Of a stretch of 35,271 nucleotides of DNA, positions 25,433 through 34,078 are shown in pieces (positions within the stretch are counted from its first letter, which is position 1; every line of letters starts with the position of its first letter). Below the pieces are notes generated by a model, which ran no database searches, was not told where the DNA came from, and saw only the letters and a program-made list of their open reading frames with translations. This DNA is from Pseudomonadota bacterium. Its GTDB lineage: Bacteria; Pseudomonadota; Gammaproteobacteria; Acidiferrobacterales; UBA6901. The DNA is taken from positions 1-35,271 of the forward strand of contig JAKASJ010000003.1 of the NCBI GenBank assembly GCA_021819085.1. The letters are read 5' to 3'. A program made the position numbers and the translations under genes.

Positions 25433-25762
25433 ATGAATCCGGATTCTTACCAGGACATGCTTGCGGCAGTCCAGACTTTTCACGACAAGCACCGGTTCCG
25501 CGAGAGCGGCGGGGAGGACCTTGTCTACCGCGTGGCACTCATGGCAGAAGAGCTTGGCGAAATTTCCGCCTGCGTCACCAAGGGCAAGAGCACCGAGGCG
25601 CTCGCGGAAGAGGTGGCGGACCTGTTCATTTTGGTGCTGGGAACCGCAATCAGTGCCGGGTTCGACCTGCGTCAGGCGTTCTGGGACAAGATGGGTAAAC
25701 TTGAGTCGCGCCAAAGCCGCATGATCAACGGACGTATACGTGTTTCAGAATTCCGTGACTAG
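25433..25762 (+). CDS. MazG-like nucleotide pyrophosphohydrolase
   Basis: A 109-residue all-alpha NTP pyrophosphohydrolase-type protein. The signature is visible: EELGEISACVTKG (about 38-50) followed by EALAEEVADLFILVLG (about 55-70), giving the EExxE and ExxD acidic sites that hold magnesium. Single-domain MazG-like proteins hydrolyse non-canonical or selected (d)NTPs; the substrate here is unknown. The ATG at 25433 has GAGGTG nine bases upstream. It is probably cotranscribed with glyQS. Confidence 0.8.
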   Translation: MNPDSYQDMLAAVQTFHDKHRFRESGGEDLVYRVALMAEELGEISACVTKGKSTEALAEEVADLFILVLGTAISAGFDLRQAFWDKMGKLESRQSRMINGRIRVSEFRD

Positions 25763-25902
25763 GTCGCGGATCGGCTTCCTGCCGGGATAATACCGATGAT
25801 ACGGATGTGCGACGCTCGTCCGGCAGGCGCGAATGGCCGTGTCGGACCGAATTCTCTCCCGTTGGGTGTTGTGACCGTCGGCGGTGACTGCGTTTGTGCG
25901 TT

Positions 25903-25923
25903 GCCGGCGGTGATTTCGCCGGC
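25903..25923 (+). repeat. GC hairpin upstream of the GmhB-like gene
   Basis: GCCGGCG (25903-25909) and CGCCGGC (25917-25923) pair perfectly around a seven-base loop. No T tract follows, so it is not a standard terminator. It ends 36 bases before the start codon and may shape the leader or the mazG-like/gmhB-like mRNA junction. Confidence 0.35.
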
Positions 25924-25959
25924 TGGCCTCGGTGCGGAGGTCACTCTGGGTACGACCGA

Positions 25960-26487
25960 ATGAAACTAGTCATTTTAAGCCGTGATGGTGTTATCAACAG
26001 GGCTCTTGCCGGCGGCGTCCAGCAGCCGGATGACTGGGCGCCGCTACCGGGCAGCCTGGAGGCGCTGGCGCGTCTGCAGCGCGAAGGTTACCGGGTGGTA
26101 GTTGCGACCGCTCAGCCAGGCGTCGCAGGCGGGGTGCCACAGATGGAGATGCTCAACCGCATTCACGTGCGCATGCTTGAGTCGGTCCGGAACAAGGGCG
26201 GGCAGGTCGATGCGGTTTTTGTGTGCCCCCATTCCGCTGATGCGGGCTGTCGCTGCCGGCCGCCTTTGCCTGGTTTGTATCAGGAGATTGCCGAGCGATT
26301 CAAGATCAATCTGTCGTCGGTTCCTGCCGTGTGCGCAACTGGGGACGAAGCGAATGCGGCAAAAGCAGCTGGAGCGCAGCCGGTGCTGCTGGGAAGCGCC
26401 GACCGGAGGCAGGCCGGCCCGGCAGAGGATTTCGACAGTCTCGGCGCCTTCATCGACTCTCTTATCGCCGGATGGGGTGCGGATTGA
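25960..26487 (+). CDS. GmhB-like HAD-family protein lacking the catalytic nucleophile
   Basis: 175 residues, homologous to D-glycero-D-manno-heptose 1,7-bisphosphate 7-phosphatase, which acts in LPS core heptose synthesis and often sits between glyS and plsC in Gammaproteobacteria. The fold and zinc loop are kept (CPHSADAGCRCRPPLPGL, about 90-107), but key sites have changed. HAD motif I reads ILSRDGVIN instead of LDRDGVIN, so nucleophile Asp is Ser7 (codon 25978-25980). Motif II reads VATAQPGVAGG instead of VxTNQSGIARG. The RKPKPG lysine is lost (RPPLPG). The VGDSxxDxxAA region is ATGDEANAAKAAG. It is probably inactive as a phosphatase, or changed in function. The frame is intact and codon use is normal. 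The start ATG at 25960 has only a distant GGAGG. Confidence 0.8.
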   Translation: MKLVILSRDGVINRALAGGVQQPDDWAPLPGSLEALARLQREGYRVVVATAQPGVAGGVPQMEMLNRIHVRMLESVRNKGGQVDAVFVCPHSADAGCRCRPPLPGLYQEIAERFKINLSSVPAVCATGDEANAAKAAGAQPVLLGSADRRQAGPAEDFDSLGAFIDSLIAGWGAD

Positions 26488-26488
26488 T

Positions 26489-27241
26489 ATGCTTGCGCTG
26501 CGCTCGTTACTGTTCAACATTCTCATGTTCTCCACCGTCGTTGTCTACGCCATCCTCAGCCTGTTCACGGCGCCTTTTCCAGCGCTGACACGGTACCGGT
26601 TCATAAGCCTCTGGGCACGGTTGCAAGTCTGGCTGTTAAAGGTGGTCTGCAATCTGACCTATCGGGTTGAAGGGGAAGAGAACCTGCCGAGCGGTCCGGC
26701 GATAATCCTGGCAAAACACCAGTCTTCGTGGGAAACACTGGCCTTCCAGATCATTTTCCCGCCCCAGGTCTGGGTGCTCAAGCGCGAGTTGCTTCTGATT
26801 CCGTTTTTCGGCTGGGGGCTCGCCCTGACGCAGCCGATCGCCATCGACCGCGGCGGCGGTTCGCGCGCACTCGAGCAGATCGTCAAGCAAGGCCGCAAAC
26901 GTCTGGATAGCGGTCGCTGGGTTGTGGTATTCCCGGAGGGCACGCGCGTCGGCCCAGGGCAGAACAAGCGGCATGGGATCGGGGGCTCGGTGCTTGCAGC
27001 CGAGACCGGCTATCCGGTTGTGCCCGTGGCGCACAATGCCGGCTCATTCTGGCCACGGCGGGGGTTTATCAAACGGCCCGGCACGATCCGAGTCGTCATC
27101 GGGCCGGTGATTGACAGTCATGGCAGGTCAGCACAGCAGATACGGGACATCGCGGAACAATGGATGCGCCAAACCATGACCAGCCTGGAGAACCACCCCG
27201 GGCACGGCCGACAACCGTCCCGGCCAAAGGAAGTCGCCTAG
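26489..27241 (+). CDS. plsC: 1-acyl-sn-glycerol-3-phosphate acyltransferase
   Basis: Inner-membrane enzyme that acylates lysophosphatidic acid to phosphatidic acid. It has 250 residues. An N-terminal membrane segment (about 8-30) is followed by the acyltransferase motifs: catalytic motif I KHQSSWETLAFQ in the H-x4-E form common in this subfamily, the glycerol-3-phosphate-binding region with IAIDRGGGSRALEQ, motif III VVVFPEGTRVGPGQ and PVVPVAHNAG. The ATG at 26489 follows the gmhB-like stop by one base, so the two are coupled. The 3' end overlaps the convergent rsmA gene by four bases (CTAG). Confidence 0.93.
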   Translation: MLALRSLLFNILMFSTVVVYAILSLFTAPFPALTRYRFISLWARLQVWLLKVVCNLTYRVEGEENLPSGPAIILAKHQSSWETLAFQIIFPPQVWVLKRELLLIPFFGWGLALTQPIAIDRGGGSRALEQIVKQGRKRLDSGRWVVVFPEGTRVGPGQNKRHGIGGSVLAAETGYPVVPVAHNAGSFWPRRGFIKRPGTIRVVIGPVIDSHGRSAQQIRDIAEQWMRQTMTSLENHPGHGRQPSRPKEVA

Positions 27242-28074
27242 TCTCGGTGCTGGTTTTTGTCCCGGGATCCTCCGTCCGCGTCCCCGGAATGCTCCGGGCC
27301 GGCCGCCAGATTCGCCAGTGTCGCAAACTCCGCCAGGCTCAGCGTTTCTGCGCGTCGGGTCGGGTCGATTCCCGCCCGCTCGAACAGTTCCGGACGCACC
27401 AGGCCGCCGACGCTGTTGCGTAGAACCTTGCGTCGCTGGGCGAATGCCGCGAGCACGATTTGCTGAAAGCGGTTGGCATCATCTACGACCACCGGAGCCT
27501 GCCGGTACGGTGTCAGGCGAACTACTGCCGACTCGACCTGCGGGGGGGGCGAGAAGGCGCTGGCCGGTACGCTGAACAGCCGCTCGACATGGCAGCGCCA
27601 TTGGACCATCACACTCAGACGTCCATAGTCTCCGCCGCCCGGTGCCGCAGCCAGACGATCCACAACCTCCTTTTGCAGCATGAACAGCATGTCCTGTATG
27701 CATGGGCAGGCACCGAGCAGGTGAAACAGCAGAGGCGTAGAGACGTTATACGGAAGATTGCCGATGAGTCGCAGCTGCTTTCCGGACAAAGCCAGGCGAC
27801 AGAAATCGAACTTCAGCGCGTCAGCCTGGTGGACGTCCAGGCGGTGTTGGAACATTGCCTGCAGGTACGACACCAGGTCACGATCAAGCTCGACGGCATG
27901 CAGGGCTTCAACGCGCGCCAGCAATGCGTGCGTGAGCGCTCCTTTCCCTGGTCCGATTTCAACGATCTGGTCATCCGGTCCCGGATCAAGCTCATCGATA
28001 ATGCGCGCGATTATGCCGCTGTCACGCAGAAAGTGCTGTCCGAAGCGTTTGCGATGGCGGTGGTCTGGCGTCAT
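27238..28074 (-). CDS. rsmA: 16S rRNA (adenine1518-N6/adenine1519-N6)-dimethyltransferase
   Basis: KsgA-type enzyme that dimethylates two adjacent adenines near the 3' end of 16S rRNA during 30S assembly. It has 278 residues. The start region RKRFGQHFLRD and SAM-binding motif VEIGPGKGALTHALL are followed by the catalytic NLPYNVSTPLLF and the C-terminal helical domain with SVPASAFSPPPQVESAVVRL. I chose the ATG at 28072-28074 because MTPDHRHRKRFGQHFL fits family N-termini; upstream frame to 28167 lies within pdxA. It overlaps the pdxA 3' end by 40 bp counted from the pdxA stop at 28115, with rsmA starting downstream of that stop on the minus strand, leaving a 40-base gap. Part of the lptD-surA-pdxA-rsmA block. 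Confidence 0.95.
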   Translation of the reverse strand: MTPDHRHRKRFGQHFLRDSGIIARIIDELDPGPDDQIVEIGPGKGALTHALLARVEALHAVELDRDLVSYLQAMFQHRLDVHQADALKFDFCRLALSGKQLRLIGNLPYNVSTPLLFHLLGACPCIQDMLFMLQKEVVDRLAAAPGGGDYGRLSVMVQWRCHVERLFSVPASAFSPPPQVESAVVRLTPYRQAPVVVDDANRFQQIVLAAFAQRRKVLRNSVGGLVRPELFERAGIDPTRRAETLSLAEFATLANLAAGPEHSGDADGGSRDKNQHRD

Positions 28075-28114
28075 CGATTTTCGCGGAAGGACAAGGGAAG
28101 CCGGCGTAGCCTGG

Positions 28115-29098
28115 TCATCGTCTGATGCCGCGTCCGGCCAGGGTCCGGGCCATGGCCAGCGCGGCACTCATGCTGGAGGTGTCTCCGCCTCCGCTGGCGG
28201 CCAGTTCGAGCGCGGTGCCGTGATCGACCGATGTGCGCACGAACGGTAGCCCCAGGGTGACGTTGACGGTGTTTGCGAAGTCGTGATGCTTCACCACCGT
28301 AAGACCCTGATCGTGATACATCGCGAGGACGGCGTCCACGCCCTGCAGTTGTGACGGAATGAACGCCGTATCCGCCGGGACCGGGCCCCGCAGGCGCATC
28401 CCCAGGCGAGCGAGTTCGCGGACAACGGGGCCGATGACCTCCACTTCTTCGGAGCCGAGGTGCCCACCTTCACCCGCATGCGGGTTCAGGCCACAAACCA
28501 GGATCATGGGATCCGGTATGCCGAAGCGCTCCCTGAGGTCGTGGTGCAGGACTGTCAGCACGCCCGACAGCCGCTCGCGGGTAATCAGCGGACTGACCTG
28601 CACGAGCGGGACGTGAATTGTAACCAAGGCCACGCGCAGATCAGGACATGCGAGCATCATCACCGGCTGTGCGGCACCACTGAGCTTGGCGAGCATCTCG
28701 GTATGCCCGGTGAACGGGATTCCGGCATCGTTGATGATGCCCTTGTGAACCGGACCCGTCACCAGCGCATCGAACTTGCCCCTCAGGCAGCCGTCGACGG
28801 CGGTTTCAAGCGTCTTGAGCACGTAGGCGGCGTTGGCGATATCCAGGCGGCCCGGCTCGACCTGACGCGCGGCGGGCACGGGCAGGATAAAACGGCGTGC
28901 CTCGGTACCGGCATGTCCGCCCCAGGCATCGAGCCGCAGATCCAGGCCGAGCTGTGCGGCCCGCTGTTCAAGGACCTGTGGGTCGCAGATCAGAACTTCA
29001 TGCACCAGCGGACGAGTCTGCGCCAGTTTTACGCACAGGTTCGGGCCGATGCCTGCAGGCTCTCCGGGGGTGATGGCAAGTACCGGCAGCCTAGCCAT
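28115..29098 (-). CDS. pdxA: 4-hydroxythreonine-4-phosphate dehydrogenase
   Basis: NAD-dependent enzyme of DXP-dependent pyridoxal phosphate synthesis. It has 327 residues (E. coli 329). Motifs are ITPGEPAGIGP near the N-terminus, VTGPVHKGIINDAG, the metal-binding IPFTGHTEMLA, CGLNPHAGEGGHLG, GPVPADTAF, YHDQGLTVVKH and TSVDHGTALELAASG. The ATG at 29096-29098 has AGGA four bases upstream; the open frame above it to 29206 overlaps surA and looks non-coding. It lies 47 bases after surA. Confidence 0.95.
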   Translation of the reverse strand: MARLPVLAITPGEPAGIGPNLCVKLAQTRPLVHEVLICDPQVLEQRAAQLGLDLRLDAWGGHAGTEARRFILPVPAARQVEPGRLDIANAAYVLKTLETAVDGCLRGKFDALVTGPVHKGIINDAGIPFTGHTEMLAKLSGAAQPVMMLACPDLRVALVTIHVPLVQVSPLITRERLSGVLTVLHHDLRERFGIPDPMILVCGLNPHAGEGGHLGSEEVEVIGPVVRELARLGMRLRGPVPADTAFIPSQLQGVDAVLAMYHDQGLTVVKHHDFANTVNVTLGLPFVRTSVDHGTALELAASGGGDTSSMSAALAMARTLAGRGIRR

Positions 29099-29145
29099 AT
29101 ATCCTGGACGCAGGTCGGCACTGCCGGTCCACCCGCTGCCACCGC

Positions 29146-30537
29146 TCAGTTGAGACTCTTGTCGAGATATTCGACATAGGCTTCGGCGCGTAACTGCCGC
29201 ACCCACTGCTCATAGCGTTCGGCCGCCTTGCGCGCATGAATCTGTTCGCGCGCGTTTGCTTCGTTCAGTTCGTTGGTTACGTCCTTGACTCGGCGCCCCA
29301 GGACCTCGATGAGATCGAAACCGCCTGGGACGCGCACCGGTTCGCTGATCTGGTCCACTGCCAGGGCATCCATGGCCTTCTGGAACTGCGCGCCCAGCTG
29401 ACCCGGACTGACCCAGCCAAGATCGCCCCCATTCGGGGCGGAAATCGGGTCCTGGGAGTCTGCCTTGGCAAGGGCGCTAAAGTGTACGCCGTTCTCGATG
29501 CGGGAGCGTAGCCGCTCCAGGCGCATGCGTGCCTCCTCGGGCGAAACGAGCGCATTGGTCCGGATCAGAATATGGCGCACGTGGGTCTGGACAATGGTAT
29601 GTGTCTGGTTCCCGCCACGACGCCCATTGAGTTTCAGGATATGAAAGCCGTTGGCACTGCGCAGCACCCCGCTGATGTCCCCCGGCTGCATTTTCCTGAG
29701 AGCGTTCACGAACAGCTGCGGCAACTGGCCGGATTGTTTCCATCCAAGGTTACCGCCCTTCAGCGCGCTCTGTCCCTGCGAGTTGGCGATGGCAAGCTGC
29801 TCGAAGTTTGCGCCTGCCCGCAGCTGCTTGAGCAGGTTATCCGCCTTCTGTTGGGCCTTCTGGATCTCTGCCGGTGTCGCCCTGTCCGGTATGGCGATGA
29901 GAATATGGGAGATGTTGTATTCGGTGGTTCCGCTGTGCTTGGCCTCGCTTGCCAGAAAATTTGCGATTTCGGCCTGTGAAACGGTCACGCGATCGTTGAT
30001 TTCCCGGTTTATCAGTCTCTGGATGATCATTTGGTTGTAGATCTGCTGGCGGAATCGCTTCGGCTCGATCCCCTCCTTTGCCAGAGCCTTATATAGGGCG
30101 GGAAGGCTGAGATGATTGCGGGCAGCGATGTCTTGCAGCGCCCCGTCGAGGCGAGTCTGGCTGATCTTGATTCCCGCGCGCTTGGCGATCTGCAGCTGTA
30201 GGTGTTCCAGTATCAGGTGCTTGAGCACCTGTTTGCGCAGTACGTTCTCGGGTGGTGCCTCGATATGCTGCGCCGCGATCCTGTGTTCGACGTCCCTCAA
30301 GCGGCTGTCAAGCTCGCTACGGGTAATGACGTCGTTGTTGACGACCACGAGTATGCGGTCGACCACCTTTATCGCAGGGGTGGCGGCCGGTGAGGCAGGA
30401 GGCCGAGTGTTGCCGAAGCTCATGGCCGGCAGGATTGCGAGGACCAGTGCCAGCAGCGCCGGCCATGCACGGTTCAGCGGACGGCCGAGCGACCGGGATG
30501 TGGAGCTGCGGGGGGATTGATTTCGCTGCCTGTGCAT
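29146..30537 (-). CDS. surA: Periplasmic chaperone and peptidyl-prolyl isomerase SurA
   Basis: Escorts unfolded outer-membrane proteins, including LptD, across the periplasm. It has 463 residues (E. coli 428). An unusually long basic signal region (about 1-42; hydrophobic core ALLALVLAILPAMSFG) precedes the N-terminal chaperone domain (about 55-180). Two parvulin domains follow: the first begins TEYNISHILIAI and has GGNLGW, the second begins THVRHILIRTNALVSPEEA and has GGDLGWVSPGQ. A C-terminal helix (YEQWVRQLRAEAYVEYLD) completes the chaperone core. ATG at 30535-30537 is the best candidate, though its SD is poor and the frame is open to 30654. It lies downstream of its client gene lptD in the usual order. 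Confidence 0.93.
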   Translation of the reverse strand: MHRQRNQSPRSSTSRSLGRPLNRAWPALLALVLAILPAMSFGNTRPPASPAATPAIKVVDRILVVVNNDVITRSELDSRLRDVEHRIAAQHIEAPPENVLRKQVLKHLILEHLQLQIAKRAGIKISQTRLDGALQDIAARNHLSLPALYKALAKEGIEPKRFRQQIYNQMIIQRLINREINDRVTVSQAEIANFLASEAKHSGTTEYNISHILIAIPDRATPAEIQKAQQKADNLLKQLRAGANFEQLAIANSQGQSALKGGNLGWKQSGQLPQLFVNALRKMQPGDISGVLRSANGFHILKLNGRRGGNQTHTIVQTHVRHILIRTNALVSPEEARMRLERLRSRIENGVHFSALAKADSQDPISAPNGGDLGWVSPGQLGAQFQKAMDALAVDQISEPVRVPGGFDLIEVLGRRVKDVTNELNEANAREQIHARKAAERYEQWVRQLRAEAYVEYLDKSLN

Positions 30538-30724
30538 ATCGGTGGTTACGGTCCGGCATTCTCCGCGGACGCGCGGCTTCTGCTCAAACGTGCTGACATG
30601 ATTCCCTAGGATATCATGATCTGACGGCGCTCGCCGCACGTGGATAGCGTCCATTTCCCTTGGTTTGTGTAAAGCGCCATTGTCCCCCCGGGCGGCTGCC
30701 TGCCCCGGATGCCGGGATTGGTCG

Positions 30725-32953
30725 CTATTGGAAGATGAACTGACCCTGTTGCAGCGGGCTTTGCATGGGGGTGCCCAGCTTCCCGAGCCCGGTAAGTTCC
30801 AGTTCGAAGATCACCGCATTGTCGGCGACCCCTGTCGCCAGGATGAGATGCTGTTTGACAATACGGATGGCCCAGCAGCAGCTTCGGTACTGCAGCCCGA
30901 AGTAGCCTTGCAGGGTGCGGTGGTCGAACTGGGAATAGTTCCAGCGCGCCAGACCGGTCCAGCGCGATGACAGCGGCCATTGGGCCGAAATGTCGCTCTG
31001 CAATTCCTGCCCTCGGGAGTAGCGGTATCCGATGTTGACGATGCTGTCGCGTGCGGGATGGTACTGAACAAGAAAATTGCCCTGCTGGTTCGTATCGCTG
31101 TGGCTGTCCCATTCGAGACCGCTGCGAAGATACCAGTTCTGGCTCAGACGTGCCCGTATCACGCCGACGCTGTTGGCAGAAGCGGCTGCAGCGCTGGAAG
31201 CAAACGGGGGTGGCAGCGTTATGAGCGGTTGGCGAATATTGACGATTCGCCCGATGCTGAGCCGCAGGTGCTGGATTCCTGTATCTGTCTCGAGAAACCT
31301 GCTGGTGAGGGCAAAGACAAAGCGATCTGCATCCCCGACGCGATCCGCTCCCACAAAGCGGTTATTGCGGAAAAGACTATCGAAGCTGAAATCGGGCGCA
31401 CCGGTATCGAACAGTGGCAAGGCACTCTGGTTGCGGTAAGGAACGTAGAGATAGTAAAGCCGCGGTTCAAGTGTCTGGGTATAGGCTGTGCGATCCAGGC
31501 TCAGCGGTCGATCGAATTTCAGTCCGGTATCCAGGCTAAAAGTGGGCAGGGTGCGTTGCGGCGTGGTATCGGCAGGAGCCGGGACACCGTTCCCGCTCAG
31601 AACGTAGCCGGTGTACCGCATTTCCACCTTCGGGATGAGAAAGGCGTAGGAGTTTCGTAACGGCAGACTGATTCCTGGGCGTACGTCGAGCCGCTGTCCG
31701 ACGACGCTGTCACTGCGCTGAAAATAATCCCATTCGCCCCGCAACTGCAGATGCAGCGAGTTCGGAGAACTCGGGGAGTTGGCGGAAATCCACAGCTGGG
31801 GCAATTGTTTGTAGGGTTGGTCGATGGTCGGGATTGTCGGATCCAAGTTCTGGTACCCAGTCAGGGCTCCGCCGAACTGCCAGATGGGACCGCCATAGGT
31901 AAGCTGAAGCTGGCGCGGCAGGTAGGTCTGTGTCGCATAGGCAGTGCCCTGGTCCAGATCGGTGAAATAAGTCTGGTCAGACACCCATCCAAGGTTGGCC
32001 GATGCGCTCCAATACGGGGAAAGTGTCTGATTATGATTCAGAAAGGCGGCCGAACGGTCCGTTCCGGTCGTCTGATCATGCGGAAGATATTCAAACTGGG
32101 CGGTGCCTGAGTAGCTGGCCCCAAGGTAGCGGAACTGGTTCTGCAGCTGGAGGCCGTGTTTGCTCATCTGAACCGGCGTGACGGTCAAATCGTAGTTGGG
32201 CGCCAGGTTGAAGTAATACGGCGCCGAAATGAAGGTCCCGAGCGTGGTCGAATTGCCGAAGCTCGGCGGCAAAAAGCCGGACTTACGCTTGTCGGTGAGT
32301 GGAAAGCTGAAATATGGCACGTAGAGGATGGGCACGTGCATGAAACGCAGGGTCACGTTATGGGCAGTGCCCACGCTGGTTGCCTTGTCGAGCTCGAGAT
32401 GCGTGCCGCTGAGTACCCAGTCGTCGTTGCCTGGAGGGCAGGTGGTATAACGCATGTCCTCAAGCTGCAGCTTGTTGTTTCCGGAAAGACGAATGGTCTT
32501 GGCTGTACCGCGGGCCCCGTTGCTGGCAATGTGGAAGCGTGCCGAACTGGTATATCCGGTTTCGTGACCCAGATTGTAATTCAGGATGGGGGTGCGGATG
32601 ATGTCCCCTCCGTCGCTTCTCAGGGTGATGTGGCCCTCGGCGTGCACCCGATTGTTGCGCCGGTCGTACGTGAGCCGGTCGGCGCCGATACATATGTTGC
32701 CGCGGCGCAGCGCGACATTGCCGGTAAAGGTGCTTGTGTCGTTGAGCCTGGCTACTGCCCGGTCGGCGTCGATGTAGATCAACGCGTTCGGGCCGTTCGG
32801 CGCGGGCTGAACAGCGCCGGGGATGCCGGCATTTTGCGGGCGGATCTGGGGACAGCCGGGCATGGAATCCACGGCCTGTGCCCCGAAGAGAGGCTCAGCA
32901 GCCAATAAAGCCACGCACGCCATGCACCACTTCAGGGGGGTACGAGGCATCAT
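30725..32953 (-). CDS. lptD: LPS-assembly protein LptD
   Basis: Outer-membrane barrel that, with LptE, inserts lipopolysaccharide into the outer leaflet. It has 742 residues (E. coli 784). A signal peptide covers residues 1-27 (ending FGAQA). The OstA jellyroll domain (about 50-200) has LIYIDADRAVARLND and GADRLTYDRRNNRVHAEGHI. The barrel (about 205-742) includes FPLTDKRKSGFLPPSFG. Cysteines suited to the interdomain disulfides are present: SMPGCPQ at the N-terminus and the Cys pair SCCWAI near the C-terminus. Start choice is ATG 32951-32953 or the adjacent 32948-32950; upstream in-frame ATGs would extend the N-terminus ahead of the signal. First gene of the lptD-surA-pdxA-rsmA block, divergent from amgK. 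Confidence 0.94.
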   Translation of the reverse strand: MMPRTPLKWCMACVALLAAEPLFGAQAVDSMPGCPQIRPQNAGIPGAVQPAPNGPNALIYIDADRAVARLNDTSTFTGNVALRRGNICIGADRLTYDRRNNRVHAEGHITLRSDGGDIIRTPILNYNLGHETGYTSSARFHIASNGARGTAKTIRLSGNNKLQLEDMRYTTCPPGNDDWVLSGTHLELDKATSVGTAHNVTLRFMHVPILYVPYFSFPLTDKRKSGFLPPSFGNSTTLGTFISAPYYFNLAPNYDLTVTPVQMSKHGLQLQNQFRYLGASYSGTAQFEYLPHDQTTGTDRSAAFLNHNQTLSPYWSASANLGWVSDQTYFTDLDQGTAYATQTYLPRQLQLTYGGPIWQFGGALTGYQNLDPTIPTIDQPYKQLPQLWISANSPSSPNSLHLQLRGEWDYFQRSDSVVGQRLDVRPGISLPLRNSYAFLIPKVEMRYTGYVLSGNGVPAPADTTPQRTLPTFSLDTGLKFDRPLSLDRTAYTQTLEPRLYYLYVPYRNQSALPLFDTGAPDFSFDSLFRNNRFVGADRVGDADRFVFALTSRFLETDTGIQHLRLSIGRIVNIRQPLITLPPPFASSAAAASANSVGVIRARLSQNWYLRSGLEWDSHSDTNQQGNFLVQYHPARDSIVNIGYRYSRGQELQSDISAQWPLSSRWTGLARWNYSQFDHRTLQGYFGLQYRSCCWAIRIVKQHLILATGVADNAVIFELELTGLGKLGTPMQSPLQQGQFIFQ

Positions 32954-32987
32954 TCGGAGGCGATTTTTGTATGGCCATAAAATCGCA

Positions 32988-32993
32988 TAGAAT
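32988..32993 (+). promoter_or_regulatory. Possible -10 element of amgK-murU
   Basis: TAGAAT in the 132-base divergent interval between lptD and amgK, with T-rich sequence (TTTTTGT, 32964-32970) at the -35 distance. The match is modest. Between it and amgK are small inverted repeats, GCAGG/CCTGC (about 33030-33047) and GGCGCA/TGCGCC (33056-33070), the latter 15 bases before the start codon. Confidence 0.3.
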
Positions 32994-33085
32994 CGGTGCC
33001 CCATCAAGCAGCACGGCATCTTTAATTCAGCAGGCACCGGTTCCTGCAGATGCCGGGCGCATCTTGCGCCATGAACAGGTGAAAA

Positions 33086-34078
33086 TTGGACGACAGATTA
33101 GAGGTGCTCAAAGACTGGGTTGTCTCGACTCTCGGAAGAGTCGATTGTGACATCCGTGCGGCATCGGCGGATGCCAGTTTCCGGCGCTATTTCCGGGTGA
33201 CGGTCGGCAGCGGCAGCTACATCGTTATGGATGCCCCGCCGGACAAGGAAGACCTGCGGCCATATATCGCCGTTGCGGCACGCTTTCGCGCTCTCGGGCT
33301 GCATGTGCCAGAGGTATTTCGCCAAGATCTGGACAGGGGGTTTCTGCTGCTGAGCGATCTTGGCGACCGCCTGTACCTTCAGCATCTCAACGAACGGAGT
33401 GTCGAGCGCCTTTATGGCGACGCGTTGGGCGCTTTGGTTGTACTGCAGGCGGGCATTTTTACGGACAGCGCGTTTCTGTCAGACTATGATTACGCACTCC
33501 TGGCCCGGGAAATGGAACTGTTCCGCGAGTGGTACCTGTCGCGACATCTGGGTGCAAAGCTCAGTTCCAGTGAGCATGCGGTGCTTGATAGTACCTTCGA
33601 ACAGCTGGCGCGTTGCGCCCTGGACCAGCCGCGTGTATGGGTGCACCGCGACTTTCACTCCCGGAATCTGATGGTCACGTCGGAAAACAACCCCGGGATT
33701 CTAGACTTCCAGGACGCGGTGTGCGGTCCTGTCACCTACGATCTGGTGTCGCTGCTCCGTGACTGCTATATCGCATGGCCTAGGGCCAGGGTCGAGGACT
33801 GGGCGCTGGGCTACCAGACACTCGCCCTGCAGTCCGGCCTGCCTGTCTGCGAGGATGAGGTCCTGTTTCTGCGCTGGTTCGACTGGATGGGTGTGCAAAG
33901 GCATCTGAAGGCCGTCGGGATCTTCGCCCGGTTGAACCACCGCGACGGCAAGTCCGGGTATCTTCCGGAGATCCCGCGCACCTTGGGATATGTGCTGGAA
34001 GTCAGCGCGCGTTATCCGGAACTCGATCCGCTGCATCAGTTGCTGCGGAAGCTGGGGTCCGTTGCGGGGTCTGTATGA
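33086..34078 (+). CDS. amgK: N-acetylmuramate/N-acetylglucosamine anomeric kinase
   Basis: Aminoglycoside-phosphotransferase-fold kinase that makes MurNAc-alpha-1-phosphate in the peptidoglycan recycling shortcut that bypasses de novo UDP-MurNAc synthesis. It has 330 residues. The N-lobe has ADASFRRYFRV and YIVMDAPP. The catalytic loop is VWVHRDFHSRNLMV (HxDxxxxN), and the metal-binding motif is GILDFQDAVCGPVTYDLVSL. It starts with TTG at 33086, preceded by AGGTGA. It overlaps murU by four bases (ATGA), giving the standard amgK-murU pair. No mupP phosphatase gene is in this window. Confidence 0.92.
   Translation: MDDRLEVLKDWVVSTLGRVDCDIRAASADASFRRYFRVTVGSGSYIVMDAPPDKEDLRPYIAVAARFRALGLHVPEVFRQDLDRGFLLLSDLGDRLYLQHLNERSVERLYGDALGALVVLQAGIFTDSAFLSDYDYALLAREMELFREWYLSRHLGAKLSSSEHAVLDSTFEQLARCALDQPRVWVHRDFHSRNLMVTSENNPGILDFQDAVCGPVTYDLVSLLRDCYIAWPRARVEDWALGYQTLALQSGLPVCEDEVLFLRWFDWMGVQRHLKAVGIFARLNHRDGKSGYLPEIPRTLGYVLEVSARYPELDPLHQLLRKLGSVAGSV

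Noticed and set aside
25894-25959. N-terminal extension of the GmhB-like protein from a GTG
   Set aside because: The HAD fold begins at the ATG at 25960; the upstream residues have no counterpart in the family.
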